Assembly: GCA_031289995.1 (NCBI GenBank)
Contig: JAITOI010000108.1
Location: forward strand, 1 to 6,227
Direction: 5' to 3'
Length of the DNA: 6,227 nucleotides
From: Prevotellaceae bacterium
GTDB taxonomy: Bacteria; Bacteroidota; Bacteroidia; Bacteroidales; UBA932
How positions within the stretch are numbered: the first letter of the stretch is position 1; each line of letters opens with the position of its first letter. The notes beneath the pieces are model-generated. The model had not been told where the DNA came from. It was given only the letters and a program-made list of their open reading frames with translations, and did not search any database. Both the position numbers and the translations under genes were made by a program. Of the stretch, positions 1 through 5,090 are shown piece by piece.

Positions 1-383
1 CTGTCGATGCCGTTGATAGCTTGCAGCTCGTCCTGAATAGGCTCATTGCCCAGCGCTTCGAGCGTAGGCTCATCCATGCCCACGTTGTAGAGGTCGGCAA
101 TTTTTTGCTGCACCGAGCCGGCGTCGTTCTTGCCATTGCTCAGCTCGGCGATGAGGTCGTTGAGCTGCTGCTGGTTGTTTTCGCGCAGCTGGTCAAAGGT
201 GCCGTAGCGCGCAAACTCCGGCCGCAGCGGGTTCTGAGCCATCCAGCCGCCGCAGGCGTACTGGTAAAAATTTTGCTGTGGCGTCGTTGCCACATCAAGA
301 TTGGCGGGGTTGATGCCCGCGTTGCCGCTTCCGCAGCCGCTAAGAATTGCCATACACAGAGATGGGAAAATAATTTTTTTCAT
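1..383 (-). CDS. M13-family (PepO/neprilysin-like) metallopeptidase lipoprotein, N-terminal part, runs off the left edge
   Basis: The first 127 codons are present and the rest lies beyond position 1. The start at 383 reads MKKIIFPSLCMAILSGC, a short lipoprotein signal peptide with lipobox LSGC and the acylated Cys at residue 17. No acidic run follows the Cys, so the Bacteroidetes surface-export signal is not obvious and a periplasm-facing lipoprotein is the simpler guess. After a short linker, residues 39-70 (NFYQYACGGWM, then RYGTFDQLRENN) match the start of the peptidase M13 N-terminal domain, where a D/NFYxYxxGGW motif and a GTFxxLRE motif recur. KIADLYNVGMDE at 94-105 also fits. The HExxH zinc site of this family (about 670-690 residues) would lie off-window, so activity cannot be judged. 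The gene follows the two iron-sulfur genes on the same strand with a 74-base gap that holds a heptamer repeat and no clear promoter box or terminator. Family assignment is fairly firm. Confidence 0.85.
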   Translation of the reverse strand, partial: MKKIIFPSLCMAILSGCGSGNAGINPANLDVATTPQQNFYQYACGGWMAQNPLRPEFARYGTFDQLRENNQQQLNDLIAELSNGKNDAGSVQQKIADLYNVGMDEPTLEALGNEPIQDELQAINGID

Positions 384-408
384 TGTTTTGCAAATAGGTA
401 AATAAAAT

Positions 409-436
409 GATGTGCGATGTGCGAAATGCGATGTGC
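409..436. repeat. Tandem heptamer repeat (GATGTGC-type), four units
   Basis: Four consecutive 7-base units read GATGTGC, GATGTGC, GAAATGC and GATGTGC on the plus strand; a fifth, degenerate unit (GACGCAG) may follow to 443. On the minus strand the unit is TCGCACA. The array lies in the gap between the M13 peptidase start (383) and the stop of the NapG-like gene (458). AT-rich words AATTTTC and AAATTTTT follow at 445-459 and resemble the second array at 2429-2463. The unit and period are directly visible; function is unknown. Confidence 0.8.
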
Positions 437-457
437 GACGCAGCAATTTTCAAATTT

Positions 458-1138
458 TTAAATCTCTTCATTCTCCGGCAGCTCATCTTCCATTTCCTCC
501 CACGGGCGCAGCACCTGTGGCGTAACGCCGTTCACGTAGATGGCCGTAACCGGCGACACCGGACAGATGTACTGGCAAGCGCCGCAGCCGATGCAGGTGT
601 TGGGAAATATTTCGGGGATGCGCAGCTCATCCTTGTACGGAATCATGTGCACAGCCTGCGTGGGGCAGTGCTCGGCGCACGAGCTGCAGTCGGTTTCGTA
701 GCGGTACACCACGCAGTGTTCCACGTTGAGCGTCACGCGACCAATTTGCAGCGCATTCTTGTCCTCCATCGAAATTTTTCCCAGCGCGTTGGTGGGGCAC
801 ACCGTGCTACAGGTGTTGCAGGTGTAGGTGCAAAAGCTCTGCTTGTAGTCCATCAGGGGCATCATAAATCCTGCAAGGCCATACTCGGTAAACGCAGGCC
901 TGATAACCTGCGACGGGCATCGGCTAATGCACAGATGGCAGGCAATGCAGGCGCCCAAAAAGTGCTGCAGATTTTTCGCGCCCGGCGGCATAATGGGCTT
1001 ACGCTTGCTCTGCGTGGAAGAGGAGGAGGGCGCTGCTTTCACGGCCAGCGCCGTCAGCGCCAAAGCCCCTGTCAGTATGGCCTTGCGACGTCCTTCGTCG
1101 GCAGGCTTATCGTCGGTATATTTCGATTTTGTGGACAT
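458..1138 (-). CDS. NapG-like periplasmic ferredoxin with four 4Fe-4S motifs and a probable Tat signal
   Basis: A 226-residue protein, close to the length of NapG (about 230). Residues 17-36 (RRKAILTGALALTALAVKA) give a twin arginine followed by a hydrophobic, Ala-rich segment, a plausible though not perfect Tat signal. The phrase PPGAKNLQHFLGACIACHLC from residue 51 resembles the NapG/MauM start of the mature domain. Four cysteine sets follow: C64/67/70/74, C103/107/110/114, C142/151/154/158 and C182/185/188/192, each ending in CP, enough for four [4Fe-4S] clusters. In NapG and related proteins such clusters pass electrons from a membrane NapH-type quinol oxidase to a periplasmic acceptor. 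The gene lies 12 bases after the NapH-like gene, so the two are probably cotranscribed and form a complex. An acidic tail (EEMEDELPENEEI) ends the protein. It is not named napG because no napA or other reductase is visible and the real acceptor is unknown. Confidence 0.85.
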   Translation of the reverse strand: MSTKSKYTDDKPADEGRRKAILTGALALTALAVKAAPSSSSTQSKRKPIMPPGAKNLQHFLGACIACHLCISRCPSQVIRPAFTEYGLAGFMMPLMDYKQSFCTYTCNTCSTVCPTNALGKISMEDKNALQIGRVTLNVEHCVVYRYETDCSSCAEHCPTQAVHMIPYKDELRIPEIFPNTCIGCGACQYICPVSPVTAIYVNGVTPQVLRPWEEMEDELPENEEI

Positions 1139-1150
1139 TCTATGATGGCT

Positions 1151-2113
1151 TTAGGTGGTGGCTTGCAATTTTTCGGCAGCTACTTGCACCGCCTCGGCAT
1201 GAGGCTGCACCTGAGATTTGGCGGGCTTTGCGGGAGCATTGACCTGCCGATGTTTTTTGGACAAGGCAAACTCAAGGTTGATGGACTTCACCTTGCAGTC
1301 AACCGACAGGCAGCTGTAGCAGTGCACGCAGCGTGTGTTGTCCACCGCTTTTTTCTTCACGTCGATGCAGGTGGATTTGCAGGCGCGTCCGCACAGGCCG
1401 CACGACACGCAGCGCGACTTGTCGATGCGCACGCGGAACAGCGAAATCTTTGACAGCAGCCCCAGCAGCGTGCCCACCGGACAAATGGTGTTGCAGTAGA
1501 AGCGACCGTAGAAGGCGTTGATGAGGATGAGCAGCACCGTGAGCAAGGCCGGAAAAATCATGACCCAGGGCGTAAGCGAGTTGAAGCTGACTTGCGAAAT
1601 GCTGCCGCTAAAAATACTTGCCGCAAGATTGTTGAACAGGTAGGCCACCGGACGCAGCAAGTTCGACGCAATGCGGCCAAAGTTGGCGTAGGGATCCAGC
1701 CACGCACCCAGCGCCTCGAAGCCGATGAAGTACGACGCTAACACCGCTACCAGTATGGTGTAGCGGATAATGGAGTTGAGCTTGGTGTGCCTAAATTTGC
1801 GCCTCACCACCATCCGTTTTTTCTTGTCCCAGCGGATGAACAAATCCTGAAAAATTCCCAGCGGACAAATCACCGAACAGTAGATGCGGCTTAGCAGCAG
1901 CACCACCACCATCAGCGCCACGAAGTAGGCCAAGTGCGTTTGGGCCGTAACCGAAAGCAGCGCCGGCGTAAATTGGATGTGCGCCATGAATGCGAGCGGA
2001 GCAAAAATGTCGCTGCCGCTGCCGCGCGTAACGAAGTACAGCACGAACAGCGCCAGCGTTGTGTAGCCCACAACCCGCCTGACAATCCTCAGCTTATGTT
2101 GGCGAATTTTCAT
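1151..2113 (-). CDS. NapH-like polytopic membrane iron-sulfur protein (CX3CP type)
   Basis: A 320-residue membrane protein with hydrophobic segments near residues 14-28, 62-76, 115-134 and 184-202, the four-helix plan of NapH. Two CX3CP motifs follow helices 2 and 4: C79-SVI-C83-P-L-G and C207-NTI-C211-P-V-G. The C-terminal part holds two ferredoxin sites, C235/238/241/245 and C262/265/268/273, predicted on the cytoplasmic side. In the NapH/MauN/RdxA family this architecture goes with quinol oxidation and electron transfer to a NapG-type partner, here the next gene, 12 bases downstream. An Ala/Pro/Lys/Gln-rich tail from about residue 292 is not a recognisable domain and makes the protein longer than NapH (about 287). 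The second site is spaced CX2CX2CX4C without a following proline, a slight departure from the usual ferredoxin pattern. The start ATG follows a GAAAAAAGA stretch and overlaps by 4 bases the stop of a possible small ORF. Confidence 0.85.
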   Translation of the reverse strand: MKIRQHKLRIVRRVVGYTTLALFVLYFVTRGSGSDIFAPLAFMAHIQFTPALLSVTAQTHLAYFVALMVVVLLLSRIYCSVICPLGIFQDLFIRWDKKKRMVVRRKFRHTKLNSIIRYTILVAVLASYFIGFEALGAWLDPYANFGRIASNLLRPVAYLFNNLAASIFSGSISQVSFNSLTPWVMIFPALLTVLLILINAFYGRFYCNTICPVGTLLGLLSKISLFRVRIDKSRCVSCGLCGRACKSTCIDVKKKAVDNTRCVHCYSCLSVDCKVKSINLEFALSKKHRQVNAPAKPAKSQVQPHAEAVQVAAEKLQATT

Positions 2114-2271
2114 TCTTTTTTCTGCCTCGCGTGTAGCGCAAGCAGCAGCATATTCAAAGCGTTACGTTCACATTGTTGGGCACACAGCACGCAACCAAAC
2201 GGTCTCCACAAGCGTTGTGTGTGAGACGCTACGTATGGTTGTGTGTCAGCCCAATACATACCTAAATTCAT
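2110..2271 (-). CDS. Possible 53-residue small protein or leader peptide, overlapping the NapH-like gene start
   Basis: Not recognised. An ATG at 2271-2269 is preceded by eight A residues, a favourable Bacteroidetes start context, and lies about 25 bases after a TAnnTTTG promoter box on the same strand. The frame runs 53 codons and stops at TGA 2112-2110, which overlaps the ATG of the NapH-like gene as ATGA, a layout often linked to translational coupling. The peptide begins MNLGMYWADTQPYV, contains GCVLCAQQCERN (CxxCxxxC) and a short hydrophobic stretch NMLLLALHA, and ends RQKKE. There is no signal peptide and no family match. Codons about 6 to 32 are inside the long hairpin at 2176-2254, so the open frame could be accidental within a structured leader. 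A longer start at 2298 lies at the promoter box itself and is unlikely. Confidence 0.3.
   Translation of the reverse strand: MNLGMYWADTQPYVASHTQRLWRPFGCVLCAQQCERNALNMLLLALHARQKKE
2176..2254 (-). promoter_or_regulatory. Long imperfect hairpin in the leader of the iron-sulfur operon
   Basis: The arms pair in six blocks, given in plus-strand coordinates: TTGGGC 2176-2181 with GCCCAA 2249-2254; ACACA 2182-2186 with TGTGT 2242-2246; CAACCA 2192-2197 with TGGTTG 2236-2241; ACG 2199-2201 with CGT 2232-2234; GTCTC 2202-2206 with GAGAC 2223-2227; CACAA 2207-2211 with TTGTG 2215-2219. The loop is GCG. Bulges are 2, 5, 4 and 3 bases, plus one A-A mismatch. That makes 30 base pairs in 79 bases. No T-run follows on either strand, so it is not an intrinsic terminator. 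On the minus-strand transcript it begins about 35 bases after the predicted start of transcription and ends 62 bases before the NapH-like ATG. Its role is unknown: cis-acting RNA, protein site, or remnant of a palindromic repeat. Confidence 0.55.
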
Positions 2272-2295
2272 TTTTTTTCGTTCAAATCCAAAGAG

Positions 2296-2303
2296 CAAAA
2301 GTA
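2296..2303 (-). promoter_or_regulatory. Bacteroidetes-type -7 box for the leftward iron-sulfur operon
   Basis: Read on the minus strand this is TACTTTTG, an exact match to the Bacteroidetes -7 consensus TAnnTTTG. No convincing -33 TTTG is seen 19-20 bases upstream. Transcription would begin near 2289, giving a leader of about 175 bases before the NapH-like ATG, or about 18 bases before the possible small ORF. Confidence 0.5.
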
Positions 2304-2428
2304 CAAAAAAGAATGATACGTAGTGCTACCCTGCTGTTTTTTTGTAGAATTTAGGATTGTAGAAAACAAAATTTCGGCATTTCGCGCAGCAAGATGTTGA
2401 TATTCGCAAATCTCCCCAAGTGCCGTCA

Positions 2429-2463
2429 TTGAATTTGAAATTTGAGATTTAAGATTTAAGATT
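2429..2463. repeat. Tandem heptamer repeat (TAAGATT-type), five units
   Basis: Five successive 7-base units drift gradually: TTGAATT, TGAAATT, TGAGATT, TAAGATT, TAAGATT. The part TGAATTTGAAAT (2430-2441) recurs at 2486-2497. The array lies upstream of the tatA promoter box. It shares the 7-base period and similar words with the intergenic array at 409-436 and its AT-rich flank. Function unknown. Confidence 0.75.
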
Positions 2464-2526
2464 GCTCCGCACAGCTGCACAGCGATGAATTTGAAATCAG
2501 AAACTAACCGCTACAAAAAAATAAGC

Positions 2527-2534
2527 TATCTTTG
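2527..2534 (+). promoter_or_regulatory. Bacteroidetes-type -7 box for tatAC
   Basis: TATCTTTG matches TAnnTTTG exactly and is followed by CACG. Transcription would begin near 2541, leaving about 37 bases before the tatA ATG at 2578. A -33 TTTG at the usual distance is not evident. The box also decides the tatA start, since the earlier in-frame ATG at 2485 lies upstream of it. Confidence 0.55.
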
Positions 2535-2577
2535 CACGCTTTATTTTCGGCATATCAACAAAAAAACAAACAAAAAT

Positions 2578-2787
2578 ATGACAACCACGCTATGTTTTCT
2601 CAACCTTGGAGCGCCCGAAATCATTATCATTGCGCTGCTGGTGCTGCTGCTGTTTGGCGGCAAAAAAATTCCGGAGCTGATGCGCGGCATCGGTAAGGGC
2701 GTGCGCACCTTCAGGGAGGGTATGAAGGAGGTGGAAGATGAGGTGGGCACAGGCTTTGACGCGCCACGAGCTAAAATTGAGAAGTAA
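2578..2787 (+). CDS. tatA: Twin-arginine translocase subunit TatA
   Basis: A 69-residue protein of the TatA/E type. Residues 8-28 (LNLGAPEIIIIALLVLLLFGG) form the N-terminal membrane helix with the typical GxPE entry, followed by the FGGKKIPEL hinge and an amphipathic helix (MRGIGKGVRTFREGMKEVEDEV, 35-56) with the conserved GKGVRxFREGMKE pattern. TatA oligomers form the passage through which folded proteins cross the cytoplasmic membrane. The C-terminal tail is short. The start at 2578 is chosen because it follows an A-rich ACAAAAAT stretch, gives the normal TatA N-terminus, and is downstream of the promoter box; the ATG at 2485 would add 31 non-conserved residues. tatC follows after 18 bases, so they are probably cotranscribed. 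No tatB is visible, consistent with a minimal TatAC system in which one TatA serves both roles. Cys6 just before the helix is a small oddity. Confidence 0.95.
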   Translation: MTTTLCFLNLGAPEIIIIALLVLLLFGGKKIPELMRGIGKGVRTFREGMKEVEDEVGTGFDAPRAKIEK

Positions 2788-2805
2788 CCGCGCAGCTAAA
2801 ACGCC

Positions 2806-3615
2806 ATGAAAACCTCGCACCACGAGGAGAGCAAAGGCGAGCCGCGCGAGATGTCGTTTTGGGACCACCTCGAGGCCTTGCGCCACACCATTTTCTACGC
2901 GCTGGCGGCGGTGGCGGTGTGCAGCGTGGCGATATTTTTTTTCAAGGACACGCTCACCAGCCTGATTTTTGCCCCGCAAAATTCGAACTTCATAGCCTAC
3001 CGTGCCCTGTGCCAGCTGGCGCAAATGCTGGACTTTGCGATGCTTTGCCCCGAAGCGTTTTCGGTCGAAATCATCAACACCCGTTTGGCCTCGCCCTTCT
3101 TCACGCACATGACGGCCTCCATCTACGCGGGCTTAGTGCTGGCGCTGCCTGTGGTGCTGTGGCTGCTGTGGCGGTTTGTGGCGCCGGCGCTCTACCTGCG
3201 CGAGCGTCGCTTCGGAAAGCCGCTGCTGGCGGCCTGCGTGGCGCTATTCGACGCGGGCGTGCTGCTGGGATACTTCGTGGTGTTCCCGCTGGCGTTTCGG
3301 TTTTTGGGCACCTACCACTTTGGCGACGAGGTGGTGAACCGCATCGACCTGAGCTCGTACATGAGCATCTTCTACACCACGCTGCTGGCCATGGGGCTGG
3401 TGTTCGAAATGCCGGTGCTGGCCTACTCGCTGTCGCGCATTGGGATTATCCACAAGGCCATGCTCAAAAAATACCGGCGGCACGCGATAGTGGTCATCAC
3501 CGTGCTGGGCGCCATCATCACGCCCACGTCCGACCCGATAACGCTAATGCTGGTGAGCGTTCCGATGTATCTCCTCTACGAGCTGAGCATAAAAGTTACC
3601 CGACGTAGTGGGTAA
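2806..3615 (+). CDS. tatC: Twin-arginine translocase receptor subunit TatC
   Basis: A 269-residue, six-helix membrane protein that recognises twin-arginine signal peptides and recruits TatA. The N-terminal signature MSFWDHLEALRHT is at 16-28. The first cytoplasmic loop has WRFVAPALYLRERR (122-135), where F124 and E133 align with E. coli F94 and E103, both needed for signal binding. VFEMPV (199-204) carries E201, equivalent to E. coli E170 in helix 4. Hydrophobic segments lie near 29-46, 106-122, 140-162, 188-209, 226-239 and 243-260. The first periplasmic loop (about 55-98) is longer than in E. coli and contains two cysteines, C69 and C81. It forms one unit with tatA upstream; the lipid A genes start 64 bases later behind their own promoter box. 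The stop is TAA 3613-3615. Identification is firm. Confidence 0.95.
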   Translation: MKTSHHEESKGEPREMSFWDHLEALRHTIFYALAAVAVCSVAIFFFKDTLTSLIFAPQNSNFIAYRALCQLAQMLDFAMLCPEAFSVEIINTRLASPFFTHMTASIYAGLVLALPVVLWLLWRFVAPALYLRERRFGKPLLAACVALFDAGVLLGYFVVFPLAFRFLGTYHFGDEVVNRIDLSSYMSIFYTTLLAMGLVFEMPVLAYSLSRIGIIHKAMLKKYRRHAIVVITVLGAIITPTSDPITLMLVSVPMYLLYELSIKVTRRSG

Positions 3616-3631
3616 TTCCCAAAATAATTGC

Positions 3632-3639
3632 TAACTTTG
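3632..3639 (+). promoter_or_regulatory. Bacteroidetes-type -7 box for lpxC-fabZ and lpxA
   Basis: TAACTTTG is an exact TAnnTTTG match in the 64-base gap behind tatC. Transcription would begin near 3646, about 34 bases before the lpxC ATG at 3680. The -33 element is not obvious. It suggests the lipid A genes can be transcribed separately from tatAC, although no terminator separates the two units and readthrough is possible. Confidence 0.5.
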
Positions 3640-3679
3640 CCCGTTTTTTCTAACGGAAAAATCCATATCAAAATAGCTT

Positions 3680-5065
3680 ATGCAAATATATCAACGCACC
3701 ATCAGCGAGCCGGTTACGTTTAGCGGGAAAGGCCTGCACACAGGGTTAATGGTCAACATGACGGTTTGCCCCGCAGATGCCAACCACGGCGTAAAATTTC
3801 AGCGCACTGACCTGCCCGAACAGCCCATCATTGCGGCGCTGGCCGAGCTGGTAACTGACACCTCGCGCGGCACTACGCTCGAGCACGACGGCATCAAGGT
3901 GAGCACGGTGGAGCACATACTGGCTGCGCTTTTTGGCCTTGGCGTGGACAACGCGCTTGTACAGATAGACGCGCCCGAAGTGCCCATCATGGACGGCAGC
4001 GCGCTGGAGTACGTGGAGCAGCTCTGCTCGCGCGTGCAGGAGCAGCCTGAAAAGCGCGTGTACTTTGAGATTTCGGAAAAAATAGTGCGTTGCGACGCGA
4101 AAAAAAATGCAGAAATTTCGCTCTTTCCCGACGACCATTTTAGCGTGGATGTCAACATCGATTTCGGCTCTAAGGTGGTAGGTTTTCAGTACGCCGAAAT
4201 TCATTCGCCCGAAGAAATCCCCTCGCAAATTGCGCCCTGCCGCACGTTTGTGTTTTTTCACGAGCTGGAATTTTTGCGCAAAAACAACCTCATCAAAGGG
4301 GGCGACGTGGACAACGCCATCGTGATTGTGGAGAGGGAGGTTACGCAGGAAGACATTGACCGCGTGGCGCACCTGTTCAACAAACCCAGCATCACGCGCG
4401 TGCCCGAAGGCTACCTAAGCAACCTCCAGCTGCGCTTCGACAACGAGCCTGCACGCCACAAGCTGCTCGACTTGGTGGGCGACCTGATGCTGGTGGGAGT
4501 GCCCATCAAGGGCAAGATTATCGCCACGCGCCCCGGCCACCAAACCAACACCGAATTTGCCAAAGAGCTGCGCAAAATTATTCGCAAAACCAAGGTGATG
4601 CCGCCCAAGTACGACCCCAACGAAGAGCCGCTGTACGACATCAACCAAATCAAGAAGCTGCTGCCGCATCGCCCGCCCTTCCTGCTGGTGGACAGAATTG
4701 TGCGGATGGATGCCAGCTCGGTGGTAGGCCTCAAAAACGTTACCATCAACGAGCCTTTTTTCGTCGGCCATTTTCCCGACGAGCCGGTGATGCCCGGCGT
4801 GCTCATCGTGGAGGCCATGGCGCAGTGCGGCGGTATCCTTGCGCTGAGCACGGTGCCCGACCCAGAACACTACAGCACCTACTTTCTCAAAATCGACGGC
4901 GTAAAGTTCAAAAAAATGGTGGTGCCCGGCGACACGCTCGTGTTCCACCTCAAGCTCATGGAGCCTATCCGCCGCGGGCTGGTGCACATGTTCGCGCAGG
5001 CCTTTGTGGGCAACACGCTGGCCGCCGAAAGCGATGTGATAGCGCAGATAACAAAAAACAGGTAA
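3680..5065 (+). CDS. lpxC-fabZ: Bifunctional UDP-3-O-acyl-GlcNAc deacetylase / 3-hydroxyacyl-ACP dehydratase (LpxC-FabZ fusion)
   Basis: A 461-residue fusion. The N-terminal part (about 1-305) is LpxC, the zinc deacetylase that commits UDP-3-O-acyl-GlcNAc to lipid A. It shows SGKGLHTG (15-22), VEHILAAL with E78 and zinc ligand H79, MDGSALEYVE (104-113), HKLLD with zinc ligands H260 and D264, and GHQTN with the catalytic H287. The roughly 22-residue offset from E. coli numbering between H79 and H260 indicates an insertion in the middle of the domain. After a linker (about 303-320) comes FabZ (about 321-461), which dehydrates 3-hydroxyacyl-ACP in fatty-acid elongation: LLPHRPPFLLVDRI (327-340), GHFPDEPVMPG with catalytic H364, and VEAMAQ with E378. 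Both active sites look complete. The fusion is characteristic of Bacteroidetes. It puts the two enzymes that compete for 3-hydroxyacyl chains on one polypeptide. lpxA follows after 25 bases. Confidence 0.96.
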   Translation: MQIYQRTISEPVTFSGKGLHTGLMVNMTVCPADANHGVKFQRTDLPEQPIIAALAELVTDTSRGTTLEHDGIKVSTVEHILAALFGLGVDNALVQIDAPEVPIMDGSALEYVEQLCSRVQEQPEKRVYFEISEKIVRCDAKKNAEISLFPDDHFSVDVNIDFGSKVVGFQYAEIHSPEEIPSQIAPCRTFVFFHELEFLRKNNLIKGGDVDNAIVIVEREVTQEDIDRVAHLFNKPSITRVPEGYLSNLQLRFDNEPARHKLLDLVGDLMLVGVPIKGKIIATRPGHQTNTEFAKELRKIIRKTKVMPPKYDPNEEPLYDINQIKKLLPHRPPFLLVDRIVRMDASSVVGLKNVTINEPFFVGHFPDEPVMPGVLIVEAMAQCGGILALSTVPDPEHYSTYFLKIDGVKFKKMVVPGDTLVFHLKLMEPIRRGLVHMFAQAFVGNTLAAESDVIAQITKNR

Positions 5066-5090
5066 AATTTTTTGAAACCGCAAACCAAAA

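Larger units (their letters stand above)
2114..2577. other. Divergent intergenic control region between the iron-sulfur operon and tatAC
   Basis: This 464-base stretch has no recognisable conserved gene. From left to right it holds the possible small ORF (2110-2271), a 30-bp imperfect hairpin (2176-2254), a leftward promoter box (2296-2303), an AT-rich section with no clear signal (about 2330-2428), a heptamer array (2429-2463), a second copy of TGAATTTGAAAT (2486-2497 repeating 2430-2441), and a rightward promoter box (2527-2534). The sequence shifts from GC-rich coding DNA to AT-rich DNA with runs of A and T. Other open frames here are crossed by the repeat or begin upstream of the promoter and are not supported. 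Confidence 0.7.

Noticed and set aside
391..405. Possible promoter box for the M13 peptidase gene (TACCTATTTG on the minus strand)
   Set aside because: The spacing between TA and TTTG is wrong for TAnnTTTG and the ATG would be only about 7 bases away.
2317..2329. TACGTA and GTAG-TG-CTAC near-palindromes close to the -33 area of the leftward promoter, considered as an operator
   Set aside because: The symmetric parts are very short. TACGTA recurs at 2230-2235, but without any known regulator motif this is not supportable.
2268..2480. A 70-codon minus-strand open frame in the divergent region
   Set aside because: It is built partly from the heptamer array, has no family features and covers the promoter of the iron-sulfur operon.
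2485..2577. N-terminal extension of tatA from the ATG at 2485
   Set aside because: It lies upstream of the TATCTTTG promoter box, encodes residues unlike any TatA N-terminus, and overlaps a copy of the repeat word TGAATTTGAAAT.
2859..3608. Long open frames overlapping tatC, lpxC-fabZ and lpxA in other frames and on the other strand
   Set aside because: They are His/Arg/Ala-rich shadow translations of GC-rich genes with no domain motifs, while the overlapping frames have intact active-site residues.
3641..3656. Small inverted repeat CCGTT/AACGG behind tatC, considered as a tatC terminator
   Set aside because: The stem is only five pairs, is followed by A residues rather than T, and overlaps the predicted transcription start of lpxC.
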